This document shows, piece after piece, positions 1-8,485 of a stretch of DNA of 64,000 bases. The notes beneath the pieces are model-generated. The model was given only the letters and a program-made list of their open reading frames with translations. It was not told where the DNA came from and did not search any database. Every line of letters starts with the position of its first letter. The first letter of the stretch is position 1. Source of the DNA: an uncultured Clostridia bacterium (GTDB taxonomy: Bacteria; Bacillota; Clostridia; UMGS1883). The stretch spans positions 104,743 through 168,742 of the forward strand of contig CAKSFM010000003.1 in the NCBI GenBank assembly GCA_934454525.1, in the 5' to 3' direction. Position numbers and translations under genes: made by a program.

Positions 1-1544
1 ATGCCATACGTATCGCGATGCCGTTTTACTTCTCCGATATACTCATCAACATCCCTGTTGTGCCAATAATACATACTCATATATGCGGCAGCTTTAAGTC
101 CTGCTTCATGAGCACAGTCTATATTGTTTTTATATACGGATTCATTAACGGGTAAATATTTATTGCCAAAGCTCATACCCCATCCCCTTTGCGTGAAATT
201 CCACAAAACGGCTACATCAATGCCGTAAAGCACGGCGTCTTCAGCAAAACGCGAATCCGAGCCTTGCATATAATAATTTGTATAGGTATTTTCAAAAGAA
301 CCTTTCCAGTCATATTCTCTCGCCGGAAAGACACTCATGCCCAAAAGTTCTCCGTCTGAGATTGTATAATCAACATTCCACCCCGGCTTTGCCGAACTGA
401 CAAAACAGGTATCATTGACAACACCGTCAAAATCCACTGTGCTGCCGGGGGAATACCGCGCAAGCCTGCCAGTTCCCATAGGTATGTGCGGATTAACTGT
501 AAAGCCGCCGCTGTCATCCTTTGCCATAAGATTACCCTGACACAATCTGTTCCATCTTCCCGATATAGCAGATACACATGTAATATCCAAATCCGTGTTC
601 CCGTGATTTGAAATAAGCATCAATGAATCCATCTGCACACCTATTGTTAAGCCGCTCTCGCCGGTTGTAAGCACTGCCTCGCTGTCGCTTTGGCTCACTA
701 ATGTAAGTCCGGATAATGATTTGCCGAATTTCGCCGTGAAAAGCTGCCTTTTCCCGTTAATAAGCTGAAAAGCCGCAACTGTGTCCGCATTTTTATCAAA
801 TACATATTCCGCACCGGTAGTTTTAACAGTAATGATATCCGGAAACGCATTTACACTTTTCACACGCATATCATACATTCCGCTGCTTCCGCCGAAAACC
901 ATTCCCTCCCCGGGTTTTGAAAGCGTAAGCTCTTCAGCCGGAAGCTCAAGTATATTTAAATCTGAAATGCAAAATTGATTTTCGCTGTCAGGAATATTAA
1001 ATCCATACAGCGACAGACTAAACTTGCCGCAAACAGTTCTTGAGGCTGTTGTAACAGTTCCCTCAAACCTGTACCAGCCGTCTGTCTCTGCAGGCGTACC
1101 GATATAGCTTCTCAGGACGTTGTTTCCGTCCTTATCAAACTCTTCAAAACCCATGCTGACCTCGCAGTCTGAGCGGTCATATTTGCAGTTAATAAGTACC
1201 GATATAAGATAATTTCTGTTCGGCTTCAGCGCGAAGCTGTTTTTGCTCACAAGATATCTGCCTGTCCTCGGGGTGAGCGAATAGCCGCCCGTATTTTCAT
1301 CTATGATTATGTACTCAGCATCAACGGTTGTGCGTTTGCCGTCTATTCCTTCGTCTGCGCACGACGGACTTGTGAATGTCAGTCCCGGCACACTGACAGC
1401 AGTTCCGCGCGCAGCAGCATTTTCAATGACGGCTGAACCGCTTTCCGATGTTATCAGCGCTGACGCCGGCACAATAAAACAAATGTTTATAGCTGCTGCC
1501 GCAGCCATAGAAACGATGAAATTCAAAATGACTTTGTTCCTCAC
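1..1544 (-). CDS. Secreted putative glycoside hydrolase (partial, runs off left edge)
   Basis: An uninterrupted reading frame of 514 codons runs leftward to the window edge, so the C-terminus is missing. I chose the GTG at 1544 because a GGAGG lies about 8 nt upstream and the first residues form a signal peptide (basic Arg/Lys, then a hydrophobic Ala-rich stretch to about residue 30). The first half is beta-rich, with features of a carbohydrate-binding or galactose-binding-like module. The last 120 visible residues (aromatic-rich, with AGLKAAAYMSMYYWHNRDVD) resemble the start of a TIM-barrel glycosidase that moves along a strand-helix pattern. It lies divergent to an AraC regulator, a common arrangement for an extracellular polysaccharide enzyme under AraC control. 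The glycosidase assignment is inference; no family was fixed. Confidence 0.5.
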   Translation of the reverse strand, partial: MRNKVILNFIVSMAAAAAINICFIVPASALITSESGSAVIENAAARGTAVSVPGLTFTSPSCADEGIDGKRTTVDAEYIIIDENTGGYSLTPRTGRYLVSKNSFALKPNRNYLISVLINCKYDRSDCEVSMGFEEFDKDGNNVLRSYIGTPAETDGWYRFEGTVTTASRTVCGKFSLSLYGFNIPDSENQFCISDLNILELPAEELTLSKPGEGMVFGGSSGMYDMRVKSVNAFPDIITVKTTGAEYVFDKNADTVAAFQLINGKRQLFTAKFGKSLSGLTLVSQSDSEAVLTTGESGLTIGVQMDSLMLISNHGNTDLDITCVSAISGRWNRLCQGNLMAKDDSGGFTVNPHIPMGTGRLARYSPGSTVDFDGVVNDTCFVSSAKPGWNVDYTISDGELLGMSVFPAREYDWKGSFENTYTNYYMQGSDSRFAEDAVLYGIDVAVLWNFTQRGWGMSFGNKYLPVNESVYKNNIDCAHEAGLKAAAYMSMYYWHNRDVDEYIGEVKRHRDTYG

Positions 1545-1620
1545 CGCAATACCTCCGCTTTCAAAGATTTTTTAGTTATCTTGCACAAATTGTCACTGCA
1601 TTTCTCTGTTTTCCAATAGC

Positions 1621-1720
1621 ATTATAACACCTCACATATGCACTGTTCCATACAAAATATGATGTTTAATTTTCATTATCTGTCCTGATTATAGACAAAC
1701 AGAATAAAATAAATTATAAT
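1621..1720. promoter_or_regulatory. Divergent promoter region between the glycosidase and AraC genes
   Basis: On the plus strand TAGACA (1692-1697) is followed after exactly 17 nt by TATAAT (1715-1720), 35 nt before the AraC start. On the minus strand a TATAAT box lies at 1621-1626 ahead of the GTG at 1544, with only a poor -35 (GGAACA-like), as expected for a promoter that needs an activator. The sites are seen directly; AraC control is inference. Confidence 0.5.
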
Positions 1721-1754
1721 ATTTTTACAGTCTTTTTCGAGGGAGGATTGCACT

Positions 1755-2675
1755 ATGCAGAAAAAAGAAAATGAATCCTATAAAAAGGTTAAGCTTTACA
1801 GTTTGTTTTCCGTTACTCATGTTGTTTCTATATTTTACAGAGGCTTGCCCCAAAAACGAACGGTGGAAAAAGGATTGACAAGCAACAGTTTTTGGGAATT
1901 ATTTTATGTTGACCGCGGAGATATTAACATTGAAACCGACAACGGAGAAATAACTCTTTCCGAGGGAGAGGGTATTTTGTATGCCCCTTACAGTTCGCAC
2001 CGTTTAACAGGCTCCACTCATGACTCAACAAACGTGATAACGCTTTCTTTTTATTCTCCTAAGCTTGATGTTGAGATGTTCGGCAATAAGGTATACACGT
2101 TAAACGCTTTTGAAAAGAATGTTCTCTCTAAAATCATTAAAATGGGCAATATGCATTTTGAACGCTTTTCAAATGAACATTTCGGTCCGAAAGGAATAAA
2201 GCTAAAGTCGTCCGTTCCCGGATATGCTGCACCGTTTGTCAAAGCTTCTATAGAATATCTTCTGCTTTTGCTCTATATCGAAAAGGTTGCTGCAAATATA
2301 GAAAGGAAGCACTACAAAATTAAATTAAGCCAAACAACAAGCCAGGCGATAGATTATATGTATCAAAACGTCTATAAAAAGCTTACCTTGGACGAGATTG
2401 CATTATTCGTAAATATGAGTTCCACACAGTTTAGAATGCAGTTCAAAAGAGAAACCGGGAGAAGCGTGATTGACTATTTTAATGACATAAAAATCGAACA
2501 AGCCAAAATTTTAATACGCGAGGATTTGTACTCTTTGGGTGAAATCGCGCTGAAGCTTGACTACTGTTCGGAAAGCTATTTTTCCAGGCAATTCAAGCAA
2601 AAAACGGGCATGACGCCCTCAGAATATTCAAGATTGGTAAATCTCGGATTACTACCTGAAGAAAATAATGACTGA
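1755..2675 (+). CDS. AraC-family transcriptional regulator
   Basis: This is a 306-residue AraC/XylS-type activator. Residues about 45-110 form a cupin-like sensor domain (FWELFYVDRGDINIETDNGE, then a GEGILYAPYSSHR turn). The C-terminal 100 residues hold the paired helix-turn-helix domain, with the second-helix signature CSESYFSRQFKQKTGMTPSEY. GGGAGG lies 9 nt before the ATG. It is followed after 27 nt by a putative glycosidase and then an esterase on the same strand, and it diverges from a secreted glycosidase. It therefore probably senses a sugar ligand and activates one or both sides. The ligand cannot be read from the sequence. Confidence 0.9.
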   Translation: MQKKENESYKKVKLYSLFSVTHVVSIFYRGLPQKRTVEKGLTSNSFWELFYVDRGDINIETDNGEITLSEGEGILYAPYSSHRLTGSTHDSTNVITLSFYSPKLDVEMFGNKVYTLNAFEKNVLSKIIKMGNMHFERFSNEHFGPKGIKLKSSVPGYAAPFVKASIEYLLLLLYIEKVAANIERKHYKIKLSQTTSQAIDYMYQNVYKKLTLDEIALFVNMSSTQFRMQFKRETGRSVIDYFNDIKIEQAKILIREDLYSLGEIALKLDYCSESYFSRQFKQKTGMTPSEYSRLVNLGLLPEENND

Positions 2676-2702
2676 ATATATTTATAAAAGGATGTGTCAC
2701 CT

Positions 2703-4736
2703 ATGACAAACTGCAAACAAAAATTTATTAAAGGAATATCTGTGTGTAATCCCGTTGATATTAGCCGCGATTACTTAATGTTTACCGTTGAGTATGCCCG
2801 CGTGAACCATTTTAATCACTTGCAGATTATAGGACCTATCCACGATTATACAAAAGGCAATATTGACGGAATGACGCTGTACAGAAAGTATAAGTTTTTC
2901 AATCGGGAGAAAAATTCAGAGTATATAGATCTTTGCGGCGAAGTGATAAACGAAGCGTGCTGCAAAGCTAAATCATACGGTATTAAAACTTATATGTGGC
3001 ATCACGAGCTTTTTTTACCGAACGGCTTCAAAGAAAAATACCCTCAGACGCTCAACGGATTTGGTGACATTGAGGTATCACATCAAATTGTTAAAGATTT
3101 TTTGGAAAACAAAATTTGTGACTTCTTTTGTACCTATCCCGATATGGACGGAATAATTTTAACGCTGCACGAAACCTCCATACCGCTGCTGAAATTAAAA
3201 AACCAAAAGCTAAGCAAGATTGAACGCGTTAAGTATGTCACAGAAATATTATACAAAACCTGCGCCTCACTGGGGAAAGAGCTTATTGTGCGCCCTTTTG
3301 CCAGTATTGATAAAGACTACACCATGATGGCAGCAGCTTATGAAGAAATATCCGGAGATTTAGTAATTATGGATAAGTGGACGCAGTTTGACTGGAGTCT
3401 CACCATGCCGGGCAATCCGTTTTTTAATAAAATTAAAAACAATCCTTTATTTGTGGAGGCAGATATATTCGGAGAGTTTTTCGGCAAGGGACGCCTGCCT
3501 CTTTTACTTGATAAGCATATCAAAAATAAATTTGAATACTGCAATAAATTTAACCCCTGCGGATATGTTGCAAGGATTGACAGAAACGGTCAGGATCCTT
3601 TCGGTGATGTGAACGAGGTTAATCTCGAAATAATGAACGCTTACTTATCGGGAGCCGACGCCGATGCCGCGACAGATAATTTCTTTAAATCAAAATACCC
3701 CAGCGCCGCATCGGAAGTTAAAAACCTGATGCAAAAAACCGAGGAAATTTTAGTAAAAACAATATACATTAACGGCTACCTTTTCAGCCAGCTCAGCATT
3801 TTCCCGGATCTCAATCACTGTAAAAATCACTACTATTTTGAGATGATGCGAAGTGATTGCTGCATTGATTCCAATGAATTTTACATCCCCAAGAATTGGC
3901 AAAATCCATCTCGGGAAACTATTCTGGAAGAAAAAACCGAAGCAATGTACGCGGCAGATGAGTTGTATAATGCTCTTATTTCGATAAAAGACAAAATAGA
4001 AGAATCCGAATATAAAAAGCTTTGGGTTAAATTCTGCAACCTCTCCATTGTCACTGAAATGTGGTATTTACTAACGCTTGCGCACATCTGTTATGTCAGA
4101 TATTTTGAAAGCAGGGATGAACAGTTTTCTGATGACCTGGAAAATGTTCTGAATAAAATGGCAGAACTGAACCGAAAAGGAGAGCTTCTTCTTCACGAGA
4201 AGTTTTACTGCACCAATGGGGACAACGGCTCATTTGATTATGTAAGCTCATTTATCGGAGAACTGCGCAAAAGCTTCATTTTAGAAAAGCACGCCGTATC
4301 ACTTGCGGAAAATGAAGATGATATTTTAGACTACATAGTTTGCGGCGGCGGAATGGAAGGGCATCGTCTTCAAAAAGAGGTCAATTTCAGTGATACGCTT
4401 ATACTTGAAGACGGTATTTGCAGAATTGCCGGAAGCAAAAGAGGGCTTGCATGGAGCACAGTCAATTCACATGGCTGGTTCAGTTACTGCGTCAGCGTTA
4501 AACCCTATTGCAAAAACATATTAAAAATCGAGTTAGGCAGCCTGACAGACACCCTTGACGCAGACATTCTCATAGATAATGACAGCTACACAATAAGCGA
4601 AAAAATCAGAGGAAAAAAAGAGTTCTCATTTGTATATAACAATAACGCCGGCAAAGCTTATATAAGGTTAAGATTTGACAGAAAGTCGGCAAACACCCCA
4701 TGCGTTTATACCATTAAGACTTACGCCGGTAACTAA
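2703..4736 (+). CDS. Unclassified glycosidase-like protein (TIM barrel, weakly GH67/GH115-like)
   Basis: The product is 677 residues with no signal peptide, so it is probably cytoplasmic. An in-frame GTG at 2694 exists, but the AAGGA at about 2687-2691 is correctly spaced only for the ATG at 2703. The first 330 residues alternate strands and helices like a TIM barrel, with acidic candidates in DMDGIILTLHETS and the segment GYVARIDRNGQDPFGDVNE. That segment recalls the 'DPFG' region of alpha-glucuronidases. The next 200 residues are helical and the last 120 are a beta-rich module. It sits between an AraC regulator and an acetyl-esterase-like gene, fitting intracellular processing of imported oligosaccharides. 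The family link is weak; treat it as a new or divergent glycosidase. Confidence 0.4.
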   Translation: MTNCKQKFIKGISVCNPVDISRDYLMFTVEYARVNHFNHLQIIGPIHDYTKGNIDGMTLYRKYKFFNREKNSEYIDLCGEVINEACCKAKSYGIKTYMWHHELFLPNGFKEKYPQTLNGFGDIEVSHQIVKDFLENKICDFFCTYPDMDGIILTLHETSIPLLKLKNQKLSKIERVKYVTEILYKTCASLGKELIVRPFASIDKDYTMMAAAYEEISGDLVIMDKWTQFDWSLTMPGNPFFNKIKNNPLFVEADIFGEFFGKGRLPLLLDKHIKNKFEYCNKFNPCGYVARIDRNGQDPFGDVNEVNLEIMNAYLSGADADAATDNFFKSKYPSAASEVKNLMQKTEEILVKTIYINGYLFSQLSIFPDLNHCKNHYYFEMMRSDCCIDSNEFYIPKNWQNPSRETILEEKTEAMYAADELYNALISIKDKIEESEYKKLWVKFCNLSIVTEMWYLLTLAHICYVRYFESRDEQFSDDLENVLNKMAELNRKGELLLHEKFYCTNGDNGSFDYVSSFIGELRKSFILEKHAVSLAENEDDILDYIVCGGGMEGHRLQKEVNFSDTLILEDGICRIAGSKRGLAWSTVNSHGWFSYCVSVKPYCKNILKIELGSLTDTLDADILIDNDSYTISEKIRGKKEFSFVYNNNAGKAYIRLRFDRKSANTPCVYTIKTYAGN

Positions 4737-4755
4737 TATTGAAAGGAAAACTCTT

Positions 4756-5592
4756 ATGCAAACCATGCAGTTTAATTTACTTAAAGAAAAAACCGAATAT
4801 GATTTTATGCCAACCCTCTCCGCCTATCTCATTGACGGTAACCCGGAATGCAATGAACAGCGCCCGGCTGTTTTGGTGATTCCGGGAGGAGGTTATGATC
4901 ATGTTTCATTCCGGGAGGGCGAACGCATTGCTTTGTTCTGCAACACGGCGGGATTTCACGCTTTTATTCTCAATTATCGCGTTGCTCCGCACACGCACCC
5001 CTGCCCTATACTCGACGCGGCAAAAGCTATAGAACTTATCAGAGATAATGCAATGGTTTGGAACATTGATGATAACAAAATTGCAGTCTGCGGATTTTCC
5101 GCCGGCGGTCATCTTGCGGCTTCTATAAGTACGTTATGGAACGATGCCGAACTTTTTTCAAATAACGAGAAAATAAATAAGCTTCATAAGCCTAATGCCG
5201 CAATTCTTTCCTATCCGGTGATAACAGGCGGCGAATTTGCTCACAAAGGAAGCTTTAAAAATCTTACCGGCAGCGAAACAAAAAATGAATTATGGGAAAA
5301 GCTGTCTCTTGAAAAAAGAGTCGATAAAAACACTCCGCCGGCATTTATATGGCATACCATCGGAGATGAAGTTGTTCCCGTTGAGAACAGTTTGCTTTAT
5401 GCCGGTGCATTAAGACAAAACAACATTCCGTTTGAACTGCATATATACCCGGACGGTCCGCACGGAATGTCATGCGTAAGTGATGAAACATATTGGCGAC
5501 TGCCCAAATTTTCCCGTAAATACCCCTGGCTTGAGCAGTCTGTCGAATGGCTGTACTTACAGTTTGGAATAATGAATATTCAATTAAAATAG
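4756..5592 (+). CDS. Alpha/beta hydrolase, acetyl-xylan-esterase-like
   Basis: This 278-residue cytoplasmic esterase has the BD-FAE/Axe-type alpha/beta-hydrolase fold. It shows an oxyanion GGGY motif (VLVIPGGGYDHVS), the nucleophile elbow GFSAGG, the acid in HTIGDEVVPVENS, and the catalytic His in YPDGPHGMS. GAAAGGA lies about 9 nt before the ATG at 4756; an in-frame upstream ATG at 4675 lies inside the preceding gene and has no ribosome site. It follows the glycosidase by 19 nt, so the two are one transcript with the AraC gene. The likely role is removal of acetyl or similar esters from sugars; the substrate is not known. Confidence 0.8.
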   Translation: MQTMQFNLLKEKTEYDFMPTLSAYLIDGNPECNEQRPAVLVIPGGGYDHVSFREGERIALFCNTAGFHAFILNYRVAPHTHPCPILDAAKAIELIRDNAMVWNIDDNKIAVCGFSAGGHLAASISTLWNDAELFSNNEKINKLHKPNAAILSYPVITGGEFAHKGSFKNLTGSETKNELWEKLSLEKRVDKNTPPAFIWHTIGDEVVPVENSLLYAGALRQNNIPFELHIYPDGPHGMSCVSDETYWRLPKFSRKYPWLEQSVEWLYLQFGIMNIQLK

Positions 5593-5643
5593 CAGGCAGA
5601 TACAACTTTAAGCTTAAAGCTGTATCTGCCTGCTATTTTAATT
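5582..5643. terminator. Bidirectional terminator hairpin, very long
   Basis: Arms 5582-5604 and 5621-5643 are perfect complements (23 bp). After one mismatch on each side they are closed by the inner palindrome CTTTAAGCTTAAAG (5606-5619). Both flanks are A/T-rich, giving a U-run in either direction. It separates the convergent esterase and NagB-like genes, and its left arm overlaps the esterase stop codon. Confidence 0.85.
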
Positions 5644-5664
5644 CACTTATATATTATTACAGAA

Positions 5665-6639
5665 TCAATAACCGACCTTTTCCCAGCATTCAAACGGAGC
5701 TGCGATTTCTTCGCTTACATAAACCTGAGTTTTCATAAGCTGAAGCATTGAGCTCGGAATAAGCGGAGTTACAGGGCCGTGAAGCACAAGGCGCGAGGTC
5801 ATTCTCTGCCACGATGAGAACGTGTTGTTTGTGAGAAGCGCATGTACCTCAATTCTTTCACGGGCATTCTTAACGTCAACAGGACCGATTGTCGCAGCCT
5901 TGGGCGGAACATCGGCGATATAGCCGGACTGCCCGAACACGCCGTGAAGCGAATTCTGCGCAACCGTAAGCGGATGAAGCGTTACAACGCGCGCATCCAT
6001 GTTAAGCCATTCGTCAATATCATACTGACCGTCCTTCATTGAGGGGAGGAACTCGCTCACGGGGTCGATAAATGCCATGTGACCTGTCCATCCGGGTGAC
6101 GAGCTGCAAATATCTGCACCGCCCTCGCCGCAGTCGGTAATCATCTTGGAGTAATCCTTAATGTTCTTTGTTGTGGGATAGTGAACATTCTCAAGCGGCA
6201 TACGAAGCTTTTCGTCAATCTGAAATACAAGGTATTTAAGCATTGAGTGAGCAAAGCCTGCCTTATATGTTTCGGGCGCAATATTTCCCTGATCATCCGC
6301 CCATTCATCCATTGCAAACAGATGAACATTTTTGCAGTCAACCTTAAAATAGTTGATAAGCTGAGCAAGCGGAATATATGTTTCCGGCTCGGGGTTTCCG
6401 AGGATAAGCGTTATTTTGCGGTTATTTTCCGAAGCTTCCTTGATTCTGGAAAAAAGTGTTGCAATCAGAACGGGATGCGGATTCATCATAACCTTGATGT
6501 TAAAATCGGGGTTCGGATGCTTCTCCAAATCCTTTCCGCTTATTTTGCGCAAACGCTCGCAAACCTCTCTGTCCTTAAAGGGAACATAATCTCCTGGAAC
6601 AAATTTCAGGTCTGTTGGGGGATCAAACTTAATCTGCAT
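5665..6639 (-). CDS. Glucosamine-6-phosphate deaminase/isomerase-like protein (NagB family, divergent)
   Basis: This 324-residue protein of the NagB/6-phosphogluconolactonase superfamily is longer than classical NagB (about 260). LFAMDEWAD (D111) matches the NagB general-base region, and GWTGHMAFIDP (H187) matches the active-site GHIAFNEP loop. The Asp two residues before that His in E. coli NagB is Thr here, so deamination by the standard mechanism is not assured. It is the last gene of the operon, and its ATG overlaps the end of nagA by 11 nt, with GGAG 9 nt upstream. Next to NagA the natural role is conversion of an amino-sugar phosphate to a keto-sugar phosphate, but an isomerase or lactonase role is possible. 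Confidence 0.7.
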   Translation of the reverse strand: MQIKFDPPTDLKFVPGDYVPFKDREVCERLRKISGKDLEKHPNPDFNIKVMMNPHPVLIATLFSRIKEASENNRKITLILGNPEPETYIPLAQLINYFKVDCKNVHLFAMDEWADDQGNIAPETYKAGFAHSMLKYLVFQIDEKLRMPLENVHYPTTKNIKDYSKMITDCGEGGADICSSSPGWTGHMAFIDPVSEFLPSMKDGQYDIDEWLNMDARVVTLHPLTVAQNSLHGVFGQSGYIADVPPKAATIGPVDVKNARERIEVHALLTNNTFSSWQRMTSRLVLHGPVTPLIPSSMLQLMKTQVYVSEEIAAPFECWEKVGY

Positions 6640-7771
6640 AATACTCTTCTCCTTTTATAATAGTTTTTAATACGTTGAATTTATGGTCAACGATAACGAT
6701 ATCCGCATCGTTTCCTTTTTTGATAACACCCTTTGAGTGCATTGAAAGCAGCTTTGACGGATTGAGTGACGCATATTTAAACACATCGCACAGAGAGCAG
6801 CCTGTGTGCAGCATCATATTTCTGCACGCAATGTCAAGCGTCATTCTTGAACCGGCAATTTCGCCGCTGTGGTCAAAATTAATATCGAACGCTTCCTCGC
6901 ATCCGGGAATCGGAGGTCCGTCTGCAACAAACGCGTCGGATATAAGGATGATTTTGTCCTTTCCCTTAATCTTTGTAATCAGACGCAGCAGATACGGATG
7001 CACATGTATTCCGAGGAAATCGCAGATAAGCTCCGCATATATTTCATCGTTATACTGCACGGCTTCGTCTACGCACACACCGCGGCATTCGGGGAAGCTT
7101 TCAAGCGTTCCCGTTGCATTTGTGTGATGTGTTCCGAGCCTGAGTCCATATGGCATAAGGCGCTCAATTTCATCGGGAGTTGCTTCACTGTGAGCAACGC
7201 TGAACACAGTGCCGCCGTTTTTCATCTTTGCATATGAAACAAATTCCTCAATATTTTCACGCTCGGGAGCAACACACCAAACCCTTGCCTTTTCAGCGGC
7301 ACGGTCAACAACGGGTGCGTAATCCTTTTTATTGATTGCGCCCCTCCACGGATTGGTTTCCTTGTTGCATCCGAATTTCGGGTTGAGATACGGTCCCTCC
7401 ATGTAATACCCTGCAAAGTTCGGAAATTCTCCGTTTTCGGCAGCTTTTTCGATAACATCCATTGCGGCAATATATTCATCCCTGTTAAGGTTAAAATAAA
7501 GTGCCGGCAGCACGGACGTTACGCCATGGCGCAGAAGCGTGTCCGAAACAGTGTGCGGATCATCGTAGAAATATCTGTCACCATCGCCGTGCGTGTGAAT
7601 ATCCACAAGACCGGGACCTGCATAGTTTCCCTCACCGTCAATCACCTTTGCCCCGGGCGGTATGCTGAGCTTTCTTCCGACATCAACTATTTTTCCGCCG
7701 TCGGTTATAATAACTCCGTCCGGAATCATATGGTCGGGCATTACAACAGTTACGTTTTTTATCGCAAGCAT
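6629..7771 (-). CDS. nagA: N-acetylglucosamine-6-phosphate deacetylase
   Basis: This 380-residue amidohydrolase has the usual NagA length. It shows the metal motif VDIHTHG (H59, H61), the metal-binding Glu in YMEGPYLNP (E125), H194 in SVAHSEATPDE, H215/H216 in GTHHTNATG, and the catalytic Asp in ILISDAF (D279). It removes the acetyl group from an N-acetyl-hexosamine 6-phosphate in the cytoplasm. GGAGGG precedes the ATG. It sits between the transaldolase-like gene and the NagB-like gene. The sugar could be GlcNAc, GalNAc or ManNAc phosphate, because the family is not strictly specific. Confidence 0.9.
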   Translation of the reverse strand: MLAIKNVTVVMPDHMIPDGVIITDGGKIVDVGRKLSIPPGAKVIDGEGNYAGPGLVDIHTHGDGDRYFYDDPHTVSDTLLRHGVTSVLPALYFNLNRDEYIAAMDVIEKAAENGEFPNFAGYYMEGPYLNPKFGCNKETNPWRGAINKKDYAPVVDRAAEKARVWCVAPERENIEEFVSYAKMKNGGTVFSVAHSEATPDEIERLMPYGLRLGTHHTNATGTLESFPECRGVCVDEAVQYNDEIYAELICDFLGIHVHPYLLRLITKIKGKDKIILISDAFVADGPPIPGCEEAFDINFDHSGEIAGSRMTLDIACRNMMLHTGCSLCDVFKYASLNPSKLLSMHSKGVIKKGNDADIVIVDHKFNVLKTIIKGEEYYAD

Positions 7772-7794
7772 TTTATCCCTCCTTGCACGTAATG

Positions 7795-8469
7795 TTAAAA
7801 ATCAAGAATTGTTTTATCGCCGTAAACGCGTTTCCAGTCTTTTTCAAAGCCGTCAATCGCAGCGTCCGTCATCGGGTGCGAAATCAGCGTTTTCATTATA
7901 TCAGCCGAAACGGTTACGCTGTGGCAGCCGTAAAGCGCGCATTTATGCACCTGTTCGGCATTTTTAAAGCTTGCCGCAAGAACCTTGCAGTCAAGATCGT
8001 AATTTTCAAGAAGCTCAACAATCTGCGCAACAACTTCTGTTCCGTCTCCGATAATATTATCAAGGCGGTTAACATAGGGAGCAACAAAGCTTGCACCCGC
8101 TTTTGCGGCAATAAGTGCCTGCGCCGGGGTGAATATTGCGGTCATCGTCACGCCGATGCCGAGTTTTTTCAGCTCCATTGTTGCTTTTAAACCCTCTTCC
8201 CCAATCGGGATTTTAACAAACAGCTCTCCGCCGAGTTCTTTTTTCAGAAGCTTTGCTTCCTCAACAATTTTGTCCGCCTTTGTCTGAACGGTTTGCACAT
8301 GAAGCATTTTTTCTTCACCGATAATACTGCGGATTTCCTTAACCAGCTTCCAAAACCCGGTATTCTCCTTTGAAATAATCGAAGGGTTTGTTGTCACGCC
8401 TGCCAGCGGATAAAATTCATTGCAATGCTTGATTGCTTCAATATCGGCAGTATCAAGAATATATATCAT
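7795..8469 (-). CDS. Transaldolase-like protein (fructose-6-phosphate aldolase subfamily)
   Basis: This 224-residue short transaldolase of the FSA/MipB type has MIYILDTADIEAI at the start, GVTTNPS at about 24-30, and the Schiff-base lysine in FVKIPIGEEGLKA (K86, matching K85 of E. coli FSA). Members cleave or transfer dihydroxyacetone units on sugar phosphates. GGAG lies 10 nt before the ATG. It is co-transcribed with the FGGY kinase 16 nt upstream and nagA 23 nt downstream, so it probably provides the carbon-carbon cleavage step of this pathway. Aldolase and transaldolase activity cannot be told apart from sequence alone. Confidence 0.85.
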   Translation of the reverse strand: MIYILDTADIEAIKHCNEFYPLAGVTTNPSIISKENTGFWKLVKEIRSIIGEEKMLHVQTVQTKADKIVEEAKLLKKELGGELFVKIPIGEEGLKATMELKKLGIGVTMTAIFTPAQALIAAKAGASFVAPYVNRLDNIIGDGTEVVAQIVELLENYDLDCKVLAASFKNAEQVHKCALYGCHSVTVSADIMKTLISHPMTDAAIDGFEKDWKRVYGDKTILDF

Positions 8470-8485
8470 GGTTTTTTCTCCTTTA

